NCBI RefSeq assembly: GCF_004345025.1
Contig: NZ_CP037745.1
Location: 434,001-498,000, forward strand
From: Rheinheimera sp. D18
GTDB lineage: Bacteria > Pseudomonadota > Gammaproteobacteria > Enterobacterales > Alteromonadaceae
Direction: 5' to 3'
Length of the DNA: 64,000 bases
The notes under the pieces: model-generated
Seen by the model: the letters and a program-made list of their open reading frames with translations, nothing else
Databases searched by the model: none
What the model was told of the DNA's origin: nothing
Position numbers and translations under genes: made by a program
Part shown: positions 50,124-59,318 of the stretch, in pieces
Layout of the letters: every line of letters starts with the position of its first letter
Position numbering within the stretch: position 1 is the first letter of the stretch

Positions 50124-50873
50124 ATGCACAGTACTTATTATGTTAGTAACACTGAACTGCCGGCTGAGCTTGCTATTCAGTTACAGCGATTTGGCTTGCA
50201 GCCAATAGCCACGCCTACTGGCTGGTATCTCGCTTGGCAAGATAACGCGCTAGTGCTGTTACATACTGATTTACCTAAGCAAGGCGCTATCTTAGTTGAT
50301 TTTGCCAGCGGTGCTGCTAGTTATCGACGTATGCACGGCGGTGGCAAAGATGAAGCTATTGCTAAAGCCTGTGGGTTAAATAAAAAACGCAATTTGACCG
50401 TGCTTGATGCCACTGCGGGTTTAGGCCGTGATGCCTTTGTGTTGGCAAGTTTAGGCGCGAGTATTACTTTAGTTGAACGCAACCCCGCTATTGTTGCCTT
50501 ACTGTTTGATGGTTTGCGCCGTGGTGCAGAAATAGCTGAGCTAAGTTGGCTGCCTGAGCGTATGAAACTACTGCATAGCTCAGCGCTTGACGCATTACAG
50601 CAACATAGCTCGGTCGATGTAGTCTATTTAGACCCGATGTTTCCAGCGCGAGATAAAACCGCATTAGTGAAAAAAGAAATGCGCGCATTTCATGATGTGG
50701 TGGGCAGCGACACCGATGCCGATGCGTTATTGGCACCGGCACTTAAGCTGGCGCAAAAGCGTGTGGTAGTAAAGCGGCCAAGTTATGCTAGCTTTCTTGC
50801 TGAGTTAGCACCAACCATGTCGGTAACCAGTAAAAATAACCGTTTTGATGTGTACATTAACGCAGCAATTTAA
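50124..50873 (+). CDS. rsmJ: 16S rRNA (guanine1516-N2)-methyltransferase RsmJ
   Basis: SAM-dependent methyltransferase that acts on G1516 of the small ribosomal RNA. It has the SAM motif [27 protein letters not shown] as the catalytic DPxFP block, and the family start with an [16 protein letters not shown] segment. Of 249 residues, normal. Cytoplasmic, single gene. Confidence 0.94.
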   Translation: MHSTYYVSNTELPAELAIQLQRFGLQPIATPTGWYLAWQDNALVLLHTDLPKQGAILVDFASGAASYRRMHGGGKDEAIAKACGLNKKRNLTVLDATAGLGRDAFVLASLGASITLVERNPAIVALLFDGLRRGAEIAELSWLPERMKLLHSSALDALQQHSSVDVVYLDPMFPARDKTALVKKEMRAFHDVVGSDTDADALLAPALKLAQKRVVVKRPSYASFLAELAPTMSVTSKNNRFDVYINAAI

Positions 50874-50915
50874 TGAACTTCGATTTGTAGCTATTAACTT
50901 AAGAAGGAAACAATA

Positions 50916-51389
50916 ATGATTAAAGTAGGCGATAAGTTACCAGAAGTAAGTTTTTCACAACTGACTAAAGAAGGTGTAATGAACCCGACCACCAGTCAAA
51001 TTTTTGCGAATAAAAAAGTGGTATTATTTGCAGTGCCTGGCCCATTTACACCAACCTGCTCGGCGGCACACTTACCTGGTTATATTACGCTAGCTGACCA
51101 AATTAAAGCCAAAGGTATTGATACCATTATTTGTACTGCGGTGAGTGATGCCTTTGTGATGAGCGCATGGGCAAAAAGCCAAAATGCAGAAGAAATTGTA
51201 TTTTTAGCCGACGGCGGCGCAGCATTTCATAAGGCGACTGGCTTAACGATGGACACCGCTGACTTTGGTGGTGTGCGTTCACAGCGTTACGCCATGATCG
51301 TCGATAACGGCGTAGTAACCTTATTAAACGTAGAAGCACCAAAAACCTTTGAAGTGAGCAAAGCCGAAGTGGTATTAGCTGCACTGTAA
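50916..51389 (+). CDS. Peroxiredoxin (Prx5 type)
   Basis: Thiol peroxidase that reduces peroxides with glutathione or thioredoxin. The peroxidatic Cys lies in PGPFTPTCSAAHLPGY (near residue 49). No C-terminal CxxC is present. Of 157 residues, typical of single-domain Prx5. AGGAAAC in front of the ATG. Followed by a terminator that reaches into gmhB. Confidence 0.92.
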   Translation: MIKVGDKLPEVSFSQLTKEGVMNPTTSQIFANKKVVLFAVPGPFTPTCSAAHLPGYITLADQIKAKGIDTIICTAVSDAFVMSAWAKSQNAEEIVFLADGGAAFHKATGLTMDTADFGGVRSQRYAMIVDNGVVTLLNVEAPKTFEVSKAEVVLAAL

Positions 51390-51398
51390 ACATCAGGC

Positions 51399-51433
51399 CT
51401 GACTGCGATTACTAGAGCGCAGTCAGCGCCGTT
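51399..51433 (+). terminator. Terminator of the peroxiredoxin gene, within the gmhB 3' end
   Basis: CTGACTGCG (51399-51407) pairs with CGCAGTCAG (51418-51426). On the plus strand GTTTTTATT follows shortly after. The hairpin overlaps the last gmhB codons (minus strand). Confidence 0.65.
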
Positions 51434-51960
51434 TTTATTGACGGCCATACTTCATCGGCACTGGCTTTATCTGCTTCAGTTAGGTTTTGTCCAGACAATA
51501 CTAAAACTTTACGCGCAATACCGGCAGCTTTAGCCGCTTGCATATCGGCTTTTTTATCACCTAGCATTAAGCTTTGCGCTGGGTCTATCTGATATTTCTT
51601 TATCGCTTGCAATAACATACCAGGCGCAGGTTTACGGCAGTCACATTCGGCTTGATAGGGCGGTTTCGCATTAATCGGGTGATGTGGGCAAAAATACACA
51701 TCGGTTAATTTAACCTGATGCGCTTCAAACTGGGCTTTCATCCAAGCGGTAAGTTGCCAAAACTTGGCTTCGTCGTAATAGCCACGGCCAATACCAGATT
51801 GGTTAGTCACCACAATTAATAAATAACCTTGTTGTTGTAAATGCCGACAGGCAGCAAATACACCGTCAATAAACTCAAATTGCTCTGGCGAGCTAACATA
51901 ACCATGGTCAACGTTAATTACGCCGTCTCGATCTAAAAAAGCGGCTTTGCGTAATGACAT
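51412..51960 (-). CDS. gmhB: D-glycero-beta-D-manno-heptose-1,7-bisphosphate 7-phosphatase GmhB
   Basis: HAD phosphatase of the ADP-heptose pathway. It has AFLDRDGVIN (nucleophile Asp), VTNQSGIGRG and MLGDKKADMQAA, and a zinc-binding CPHHP...CDCRKP loop. The 182 residues are normal. First LPS-core gene in the cluster, transcribed after the heptosyltransferase with a 13-base gap. Confidence 0.95.
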   Translation of the reverse strand: MSLRKAAFLDRDGVINVDHGYVSSPEQFEFIDGVFAACRHLQQQGYLLIVVTNQSGIGRGYYDEAKFWQLTAWMKAQFEAHQVKLTDVYFCPHHPINAKPPYQAECDCRKPAPGMLLQAIKKYQIDPAQSLMLGDKKADMQAAKAAGIARKVLVLSGQNLTEADKASADEVWPSIKTALTAL

Positions 51961-51973
51961 TATAAGCGCACCA

Positions 51974-53026
51974 TTATAATTTCTGCTCCGTTACAACTTT
52001 ATCAAACATTGAAGCAACCGCAGCTACCGAGATTTTTTGCATAATATTGCTGCCTTTTACTCTGGTGCCCCATTTTAACTCAGAGGCCGTTTTGCCTTTT
52101 TGCTCCAGCAAGCTTTGGTGGTAAACCTCAACCACATACTGACGAAATAAATACGGGCCGGTGCGGTCGGGGTTACTATGGCCATATAAACCGATAACGG
52201 GCGTGCCTACGGCTACGGCCATATGAGTTGGCCCAGTGTCAGGCGCTAGCACAACACTGGCATGCTTAAGTACGGCTAGTAACTGTTTTAACGTGGTTTT
52301 ACCGGTTAGATCGGTAATAGTGCAGCTGGCTGAAGCTATAATAGCTTGGCTTAAATTGCGCTCTAGCTCGGTTGGCCCACCGCATAACATAACGGCAAAG
52401 CCCTTGCTCATGGCGTAATCGGCTAAGGCCGCGTAGCGCTCTGGCAACCAATTACGTTCGGCTTTGGATGCTGCAGGGCTAATAACAAGTACGCGGCTAT
52501 TACCGGTGGCGGCAAGCTGCTGTTTGGCCCAAGCTTCGTCTTCGTCTGTTATAGGTAACTGCCAGGTTGGTGCTTGTTCTGGTACGCCAATAGCTTTGGC
52601 AAACTGGCGAAAACCATCTAGTACATGACTGCGCGGTGCGGCTTGTACACGATGGTGCATAAATAACGCGTGTAGCTCTTTTGCGGTATGCCAATCAAAA
52701 CCAATTTTTTTACGCGCTTTAATAAATAGCGAAGCTAAGTTAGCGCGAAACGCTACCTGCATATGCAATAGCACATCGAAATGTTCATTTTTTAATTGCT
52801 GTTTTAACTGCCCGTAAGCGGCTTTGCCTTGTTTTTTATCAAATACTACCAGCTGAACACCTGGCAGGCCTTCGAGTAAGCGCGCTTCAACCTTGCCAAT
52901 TACCCAAGTTATATTTGCCTTTGGATACTGACGCTGAATACTCTGCACGACAGAAACGGCATTACACACATCGCCAATGGCTGATAAGCGCAAAATGCAA
53001 ATGGAGTTAAGTTGCTGCACAGACAA
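51974..53026 (-). CDS. Glycosyltransferase family 9 protein (heptosyltransferase-like)
   Basis: Adds heptose or a related sugar to the LPS inner core. It has the GT9 N-terminal ILRLSAIGDVCNAVSVVQSI and the C-terminal donor site PDTGPTHMAVAVGTPVIGLYG. Of 350 residues. It is one base after hldE and co-transcribed with gmhB, which fits use of ADP-heptose. Whether it is WaaC, WaaF or another GT9 cannot be decided from sequence alone. Confidence 0.9.
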   Translation of the reverse strand: MSVQQLNSICILRLSAIGDVCNAVSVVQSIQRQYPKANITWVIGKVEARLLEGLPGVQLVVFDKKQGKAAYGQLKQQLKNEHFDVLLHMQVAFRANLASLFIKARKKIGFDWHTAKELHALFMHHRVQAAPRSHVLDGFRQFAKAIGVPEQAPTWQLPITDEDEAWAKQQLAATGNSRVLVISPAASKAERNWLPERYAALADYAMSKGFAVMLCGGPTELERNLSQAIIASASCTITDLTGKTTLKQLLAVLKHASVVLAPDTGPTHMAVAVGTPVIGLYGHSNPDRTGPYLFRQYVVEVYHQSLLEQKGKTASELKWGTRVKGSNIMQKISVAAVASMFDKVVTEQKL

Positions 53027-53027
53027 A

Positions 53028-54488
53028 TTAGCTATTTCCTTTTAGATCTTGAATTTTGCGGATCACTTTACTGGTAGAGCGGCCATCAACAAAGGTAAGT
53101 ACCTGTACTTCGCCACCATGCGCAATAACCACATCCGCACCAATGATAGTATCTAGGCTGTAATCACCGCCTTTTACCAATACATCGGGCAAAATTTGGC
53201 TAATTAGCTGCAGTGGCGTGTCGTTTTCGCTGGCATCATCACCAAAGGGCACAACCCAATCAACACTGGCTAAGCTGGCTAATACCGTTGCGCGGTCTTC
53301 AAGGGTATTAATTGGTCGCTGTTCGCCTTTTAGCCGCCGTACTGAGGCATCTGAATTTAAGCCTACCACTAAGCGGTCGCCTAAGGCTTTGGCTTGGGCT
53401 AGGTAGCGCACATGGCCGGCATGCAAAATATCGAAACAGCCATTAGTAAAGACAATGCGCTCATTATTTTGCTGGGCAAATTGAATATGCTGCAGCACTT
53501 TATCAAATGGCGTTTGGTAGAAATCGCCCTGGCGGAATAAGTCTTTATTTAGCTTTATCGCCAGCTCTTTGGGTGACACTGTAGCCGCGCCAACTTTACC
53601 TACAACTATACCCGCGGCTAAGTTAGCTAACTGGGTAGCATCACTAAGTGACAAACCGGCACTTAACATTACCGCTAAGGTAGCAATAACGGTATCGCCG
53701 GCACCGGTAACATCACTGACTTCTAGTACTTGAGCTGGAAAATGATGATGCTCGTTGGCGGTAATTAAACTCATACCTTGTTCGCTACGGGTTAATAAAA
53801 TAGCCTTAACTTGTGCGCGCTGTATCAGCATGCGCGCCGAACTTAATATCAGCTCTAGAGAATCTGTTTTACCACCAGCGGCTTTAAATTCACCCAAATT
53901 AGGCGTAATAACATCAGCACCGGCATAAACCGATAAGTCGGCTTGTTTGGGGTCAACTAATACCGTTTTTCCAGCCATTTTAGCTAGTTGAATCATTTTG
54001 CTTATTTGTTGCAGCGAGCCTTTATTGTAATCGCTAAACACAATAACGTCGTAAGTTTGATAAATGCCGGCAAAGCGCTCTGCCAGCAGTGTGGCGTCGG
54101 CAAGGCTAAACATTTCTTCTTGGTCTAAGCGCACTATTTGTTGCTGGCGCGACACCACGCGCATTTTTGCAATGGTCGGTTTAGTGTTCTGGCTAAATAA
54201 CTCAGAATGAATATGTTCACCCACTAATAGCTGCTGCAACGATTCACCAGCACTGTCGTTGCCAATAATGCCCAGCAGGCCGGTTTTACCATCTAAGTGG
54301 GCAATATTACGCGCTACGTTGGCGGCACCACCGGCTTTATCTTCTATTTTACTGATTTTCACTACTGGCACGGGCGCTTCAGGTGAAATGCGTTGTGAGT
54401 CGCCGTTAAAATAGCGGTCAAGCATAACATCGCCAACCACCAATACTGATGCCGATGATAGGTTCTGTAGCAGGCTTAAATCAATCAT
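53028..54488 (-). CDS. hldE: Bifunctional heptose-7-phosphate kinase / heptose-1-phosphate adenylyltransferase HldE
   Basis: Two activities in the ADP-heptose pathway. The N-terminal ribokinase-type domain (residues 1-320) has [20 protein letters not shown] and [12 protein letters not shown]. The C-terminal nucleotidyltransferase domain (from residue 345) has [17 protein letters not shown] with the HxGH site and KGGDY. Of 486 residues, normal. It overlaps gmhA by one base. Confidence 0.97.
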   Translation of the reverse strand: MIDLSLLQNLSSASVLVVGDVMLDRYFNGDSQRISPEAPVPVVKISKIEDKAGGAANVARNIAHLDGKTGLLGIIGNDSAGESLQQLLVGEHIHSELFSQNTKPTIAKMRVVSRQQQIVRLDQEEMFSLADATLLAERFAGIYQTYDVIVFSDYNKGSLQQISKMIQLAKMAGKTVLVDPKQADLSVYAGADVITPNLGEFKAAGGKTDSLELILSSARMLIQRAQVKAILLTRSEQGMSLITANEHHHFPAQVLEVSDVTGAGDTVIATLAVMLSAGLSLSDATQLANLAAGIVVGKVGAATVSPKELAIKLNKDLFRQGDFYQTPFDKVLQHIQFAQQNNERIVFTNGCFDILHAGHVRYLAQAKALGDRLVVGLNSDASVRRLKGEQRPINTLEDRATVLASLASVDWVVPFGDDASENDTPLQLISQILPDVLVKGGDYSLDTIIGADVVIAHGGEVQVLTFVDGRSTSKVIRKIQDLKGNS

Positions 54489-55069
54489 TAATGGCTACCT
54501 GTGATGGCAAAGTCGAGTGCTTCACACAGCCAATGGCCAATAAACATATGCACTTCTTGAATACGCGCAGTTTCGTCGTTGTTAACGATAATAGCCAGTT
54601 TAGCAATGTCTTTTACTAAACCGCCATCTCGACCGGTTAGAGCCACAGTATAAGCGCCAAGCTCGTTAGCGGCTTGTAAGGCCAAATTAATATTGGGGCT
54701 TTTGCCTGATGTGGTTAAACCAATAACCACATCTTCGGCGCGCACTAAACCTTTAACTTGGCGCTCAAACACGCTGTCAAAATGGTAGTCGTTAGCATGA
54801 GCAGTTAAAATGGAGGTGTCGGTGGTTAAGGCAATAGAGGCCAGTGGGCCGCGCTCGGCTTTATAACGCACCATAAATTCTGCGGCTAAATGCTGGCTAT
54901 CGGCGGCGCTGCCACCGTTACCCATCCACACCACTTTGCCACCTTGGGCTAGGCCATGTTGCACCGCATTAAACAATTGCATCGCATCGTCATGGTAGGC
55001 TTCTACAGTGGCAAAAGCGTCACGGTGGCGCTGTAAACTATCTAAGAAACTTTGCTTTAAATTTGACAT
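54488..55069 (-). CDS. gmhA: Sedoheptulose-7-phosphate isomerase GmhA
   Basis: First enzyme of the ADP-heptose pathway. A SIS-fold protein with [16 protein letters not shown] near residue 50 and TTSGKSPNI, and the final [13 protein letters not shown] with the zinc/substrate His. Of 193 residues, normal. It leads the gmhA-hldE-GT9-gmhB operon. Confidence 0.96.
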   Translation of the reverse strand: MSNLKQSFLDSLQRHRDAFATVEAYHDDAMQLFNAVQHGLAQGGKVVWMGNGGSAADSQHLAAEFMVRYKAERGPLASIALTTDTSILTAHANDYHFDSVFERQVKGLVRAEDVVIGLTTSGKSPNINLALQAANELGAYTVALTGRDGGLVKDIAKLAIIVNNDETARIQEVHMFIGHWLCEALDFAITGSH

Positions 55070-55181
55070 ATTAGGGCCCTGCGTTGCGGCATCAGTAAAC
55101 GTATTTTAACGGATCTTTACTGTTGCAGAAGTACTTTTTACAGCTTATCCCAAAAGCTAGTGTAACGGGAGAGTTCGCTGA

Positions 55182-56222
55182 TTATGACTGTGACGGTTCA
55201 AAAATTGCTTTAAAATAATCGAGTACATAGGTTAAGCCCGGAATAATATTGAGCTTTTGTTGTAACGGCTGCGCCAGTGCTAGTTTAGCTTGATTCGCTA
55301 TTTCTGCTTGTGCTAATGCGCTGGTATAGATCAATCCTTGCTCTAGGCATTTAGCAATACGCGTTGGCTGATCTTTTGCTACCGGAATTGCTACGATATT
55401 TTTCTGCAATGCAATGGCTTGTCCCATAATATCACCGCCACCACTAACAATAAGTTTAGCGTGCTGCACTAAGGTCATTAACTCGGCGTTGGGAATGCTT
55501 TTTACCAGTTGAATTTGCCCCGTTTCCGCCAACGTGCCTTGATAGTTAGCGCCGGTTACTACTATATGTTGCAGTTGTGGTTGCTTAAGTAGTTTAGCCG
55601 CTTGGTAAAATACTTCAGTAGCTGGCACACCTTTGTAGGTGTGGCCACCCCCACCTGCGGCCCAAAGTACAAAGTCTTTGCCAGTTAAATTGGCAAACTC
55701 TGCGGGTAGATTAGCAGCTGGCTGGCTAAACACTGGGCCAATAAACTGCGGTTGCTTTGCCTTGCATAGGGCTAATTTAAGTTTTTCTAGCCAAGTAAAA
55801 TCGCCATCAACAAATTTAAACTGGGTGATCCAGTGCGCATCTAAATACGGCAAACGACTGAATGAAAAGCCACGCTTACGCTTTTTCTTATGTTGACTAA
55901 TAAACACAACTTTACTACCACAGGTTTTGGCATGACGCACTTGTGATGCGCGGCCCGAGCAATCAAATACTGTAACATCGGGGCGTATTTGCGTTACCAG
56001 TTGATTAACCGCCGTAACTTCTTTAGTTGGGCTGTTGTTTAATAAGAAATATGGAAATGGGCAACTGGTAGCATAGGGCGCATCTTTACTTAAAATAAAG
56101 CTGATTTCTGCTGCAGGCCAGTGCTGCTTTATGGCTTGGGCGATAATAAGTGAGCGCATGTATTCGCCCGTGCCTTGAGCGGAAGATACGGGTATAAACA
56201 GAATTTTCAATGCGTTGGCCAT
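55182..56222 (-). CDS. Glycosyltransferase-like protein (MurG/UDP-glycosyltransferase fold), unknown role
   Basis: Start ATG 56222 (MANALKILFIPVSSAQGTGEYM) is preferred because the nucleotide-sugar loop follows at once; the ribosome site is poor and the longer frame is less likely. The Rossmann-like N-terminus, a basic KKKRKRGFSFSRL patch and a C-terminal donor-type segment (AKLIVSGGGDIMGQAIALQKNIVAIP) resemble family 28 transferases. It is opposite the waaA-kdkA fusion and separated from gmhA by 112 bases, so an LPS role is likely but inferred. Confidence 0.7.
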   Translation of the reverse strand: MANALKILFIPVSSAQGTGEYMRSLIIAQAIKQHWPAAEISFILSKDAPYATSCPFPYFLLNNSPTKEVTAVNQLVTQIRPDVTVFDCSGRASQVRHAKTCGSKVVFISQHKKKRKRGFSFSRLPYLDAHWITQFKFVDGDFTWLEKLKLALCKAKQPQFIGPVFSQPAANLPAEFANLTGKDFVLWAAGGGGHTYKGVPATEVFYQAAKLLKQPQLQHIVVTGANYQGTLAETGQIQLVKSIPNAELMTLVQHAKLIVSGGGDIMGQAIALQKNIVAIPVAKDQPTRIAKCLEQGLIYTSALAQAEIANQAKLALAQPLQQKLNIIPGLTYVLDYFKAIFEPSQS

Positions 56223-56326
56223 TATAAACAACAAGCGATTTGGGTGTGACAAGTTTAACAAATTGCAGTGTAACAAGCTATTCTGTGATAATAGCGGCGT
56301 CTTTTATTTTAATGTTCAAGGTACTG

Positions 56327-58327
56327 ATGATAAACCGGCTGTTTTACTCTTTGATTTTATTGTTGTGCTGGCCGCTGGTTATTGCTTACTTGTTGTGGCG
56401 CTCAGTTAAAGATCCTGCGTATCGTCAGCGCTTTGCTGAGCGTTTTGCTGTTAAGTTGCCATCAAACCGGGCAAAAAACGGCATAGTGCTGCACGCGGTG
56501 TCGGTGGGGGAGTTTAATGCGGCAAAACCGATTATTAAACAATTGCTACAACAATACCCACAACTGCCTTTAACGTTAACCTGTACTACGCCTACTGCGT
56601 CTGCTGCTATTTTGCAGCTACAAGCTGAACAGCCAACAATTCAGCACTGTTATCTGCCGTTTGACTATCCGATCCTTGTGCGTCGTTGGCTTAAGTTTAT
56701 GCAGCCACAACTGTTTATTATTTTAGAAACTGAGTTATGGCCCAATTTATTGGCCAATTGCAAAGCTTTTACGATACCTACTTTAGTGATTAATGCTCGG
56801 CTATCGGCGCGTTCAGCCAAGGGATATCGGCGTTTCAGCTGCTTTACTAAAGCCATGCTGGCGGACATTAGCCAAATTCTAGCCCAAGATCGTGCGAGTG
56901 CGCGCCGGTTTCAAGCTTTAGGTGCTAAGCAAGTACAGGTTGCGGGCAATATAAAATACGAATTATCGATCCCCGAAACCAGCATTGCGCTGGCGCAACG
57001 GATTAAACCTTTAATACAAGGGCGGCGAGTTTGGGTTGCTGGCAGCACGCATGCCGGCGAAGATGAAATATTACTACAAGCGTATCAACAATTAAAAATA
57101 GACCACCCAGAACTACTATTAGTGCTAGCGCCACGGCATCCAGAGCGATTTACGGCCGTTGCTGAGTTGTTGCAACAACAAAAAATAGCTTACGTACAAC
57201 GCAGTAGCGGCCAAGCACCCAGTAGTGGCACTGAGGTATGGCTGATTGATAGTATGGGCGAGCTATTAACATGGTATCAGCTTGCAGATTTTGTGTTTAT
57301 TGGCGGCAGTTTAATTGCACGGGGTGGCCATAACCCATTAGAAGCAATGGCGTTTGCTAAAACAGTGTTGTCTGGCCCCTATATATTTAATTTTCAACAG
57401 GTATTTCAACTACTACAAAAGCAAGATGCCTATTTTTCGGTATCAGATACCGCCTCCATTGTGTCGCGGGTGCAGCAGCTTATTACGCAGCCTGATCTGG
57501 CCGTACGCACTGGGCATAAAGCGTTTGCATTATACCAACAGCAACAAGGGGCCGTGGCGCAAGTTATGGCCAAGGTTGCGATATTATTACCTATGGCTGG
57601 TATTAAAACCTGGTGTCAGGGCGCGAATGTGGCGTGGTTTGACCCCGATTTTTACCCTGAATTTGAGCTAGCGTACTTTCAACCTGAATTTTGGCAACGT
57701 CGAGGTTTAGTAACGGGGCAGTCAACCGGGCGAAATACCGTGTGGTTTGTGCAGCAAGATAATAAACAGGCGGTATTGCGCCATTATTATCGCGGCGGTT
57801 TAGTCGGTAAAATAAATAAGGACACATTTTGGCCTAGCCCAGTGTTAAAGAGCCGCGCTATGGTTGAGTTTCGCTTATTGCAACAGATGCGCTTATGGCA
57901 GTTACCCGTGCCTCGCCCCTGTGCGGCGTTATACCAAGCAGATCGCTTTGGTTACCGTGCTGACATTTTGATTGAGCGCATTAGCTCATCAACAGAGCTT
58001 GCGCAGCTATTAGTAACACGAGCATTAAACAAAGCGGAATGGCATGACCTAGGGGTATTGATCGCGAGGTTTCATCAATATGGTGTGCACCATTCTGATC
58101 TTAATTGCCACAATATTTTATTAGATAACACAGGCCAGTTTTGGCTGATTGATTTTGATAAGTGCGAGATAAGACCGCAGGGCGGATGGTGTCAACAAAA
58201 CCTAGCTCGCTTACAACGCTCTTTGTTAAAAGAACGTAGTTTACAGCCTGCATTTAACTGGGATATAGCACAATGGCGCTGGTTAGTTGCCGGTTATAAT
58301 GCACAGTTTACAAATAAGGCCAATTAA
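56327..58327 (+). CDS. waaA: Fusion of Kdo transferase (WaaA/KdtA) and Kdo kinase (KdkA)
   Basis: The start is set at ATG 56327 (MINRLFYSLIL) with AAGG upstream; the longer frames start in a stretch without a ribosome site. Residues 1-420 are WaaA: an N-terminal membrane helix, HAVSVGEFNAAKP with the catalytic Glu, LILE-like ILETELWPN and GGSLIARGGHNPLEAMAF. Residues about 430-666 are a Kdo kinase-like domain: VHHSDLNCHNILLD (catalytic loop) and WLIDFDKCEIR (DFD motif). The two activities act in succession on lipid A: Kdo addition and then phosphorylation of that Kdo. In most bacteria kdkA is a separate gene. Confidence 0.92.
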   Translation: MINRLFYSLILLLCWPLVIAYLLWRSVKDPAYRQRFAERFAVKLPSNRAKNGIVLHAVSVGEFNAAKPIIKQLLQQYPQLPLTLTCTTPTASAAILQLQAEQPTIQHCYLPFDYPILVRRWLKFMQPQLFIILETELWPNLLANCKAFTIPTLVINARLSARSAKGYRRFSCFTKAMLADISQILAQDRASARRFQALGAKQVQVAGNIKYELSIPETSIALAQRIKPLIQGRRVWVAGSTHAGEDEILLQAYQQLKIDHPELLLVLAPRHPERFTAVAELLQQQKIAYVQRSSGQAPSSGTEVWLIDSMGELLTWYQLADFVFIGGSLIARGGHNPLEAMAFAKTVLSGPYIFNFQQVFQLLQKQDAYFSVSDTASIVSRVQQLITQPDLAVRTGHKAFALYQQQQGAVAQVMAKVAILLPMAGIKTWCQGANVAWFDPDFYPEFELAYFQPEFWQRRGLVTGQSTGRNTVWFVQQDNKQAVLRHYYRGGLVGKINKDTFWPSPVLKSRAMVEFRLLQQMRLWQLPVPRPCAALYQADRFGYRADILIERISSSTELAQLLVTRALNKAEWHDLGVLIARFHQYGVHHSDLNCHNILLDNTGQFWLIDFDKCEIRPQGGWCQQNLARLQRSLLKERSLQPAFNWDIAQWRWLVAGYNAQFTNKAN

Positions 58328-58343
58328 ACTCGGTAATTTTCTA

Positions 58344-59222
58344 GGGCCTGTTGATCTTTGCTGTTTATAATTTAGCCAACCCACATTGGCAGCCATATAA
58401 GGCAGCAAGCCAAGGCCAGTGTACTTGCATAATTCCGGGCTAATTTATCATACCTTGTTGCTACTGAGCGGTAATGTTTTAGCCTGGCAAACACGTTCTC
58501 AACCAGATGGCGATATTTGTACAGACACCAGTCAATATCGCCATTACCAATCTTCGAATTACGCTTGCGCGGTATGTTAGGGACGCCCTTTTTTTCTCGG
58601 ATCTGCTCTCGTATCTTCTCGCTATCATAGCCCCGGTCAGCGATAACGTGTTCGGCATCAGGCAGTTGTTTTAGTAATTCTATGGCTGCTTTACTGTCAT
58701 GAACCTCACCGCCTGTCACAATAAAATCTATTGGCAAGCCGCAACTATCCACTGCCATATGGATTTTCGTCGTGTTACCACCACGACTTTTCCCAATCGC
58801 TTCTTTATCTTCTGAGCGAGCACCTGTCGCATGCTGATGCGCTTTGACGATGCTGCCGTCTATAAATTCCCACTCTAAATCAGCCAATTGCCTTAACTCT
58901 GCGAATAGCTGCATTAGAATGCCTTTCTTAGACCACAGGTTAAAACGCCGGTAGATGGCGCTCCAATCTCCAAAAGCTTCTGGCACATCGCGCCAAGGGC
59001 AACCGACCCGCATCCGATACAAAATGCCTTCGAAAGTATTTCTGTGTTCCGGCTTGTCATATACGCGGCCCGTTTTAAGCATCAATCTGATTAGCTTTGA
59101 CCAGTACTCGTCTGTTAACATTGTTCTTGGCATGATGGGTTGTCATGGTTAGTTTTTGGCGAAAGTAATTATACCAGCCCATCATGCTGTCTAATAATCC
59201 ATCACGAAAGATCAACAAGCCC
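58344..59222. mobile_element. IS5-family insertion sequence (complete, 879 bp)
   Basis: Ends: GGGCCTGTTGATCTTT on the left and, in complement on the right, GGGCTTGTTGATCTTT. A two-base TA target duplication lies at both flanks (58342-58343 and 59223-59224). The single transposase gene is intact. It sits between waaA-kdkA and the Sel1 gene without interrupting a gene. Confidence 0.92.
58372..59133 (-). CDS. IS5-family transposase
   Basis: DDE transposase of 253 residues. An N-terminal DUF4096-like part (RNTFEGILYRMRVGCPWRDVPEAFGDW) is followed by the catalytic domain with FIDGSIVKAHQHA (first D), VIADRGYDSEKIR (second D) and YRHLVENVFARLKHYRSVATRYDK (Glu region). It is continuous in one frame, unlike members that need frameshifting. 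Confidence 0.93.
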   Translation of the reverse strand: MPRTMLTDEYWSKLIRLMLKTGRVYDKPEHRNTFEGILYRMRVGCPWRDVPEAFGDWSAIYRRFNLWSKKGILMQLFAELRQLADLEWEFIDGSIVKAHQHATGARSEDKEAIGKSRGGNTTKIHMAVDSCGLPIDFIVTGGEVHDSKAAIELLKQLPDAEHVIADRGYDSEKIREQIREKKGVPNIPRKRNSKIGNGDIDWCLYKYRHLVENVFARLKHYRSVATRYDKLARNYASTLALACCLIWLPMWVG

Positions 59223-59318
59223 TAATTTATTCACCCGACATTCACTTTTTATCTCTCGTTCCGGCTTGGTGCTGGCGCATTTGTTTGATATAACAAGGTG
59301 AAATGGAGGGTAACATCG

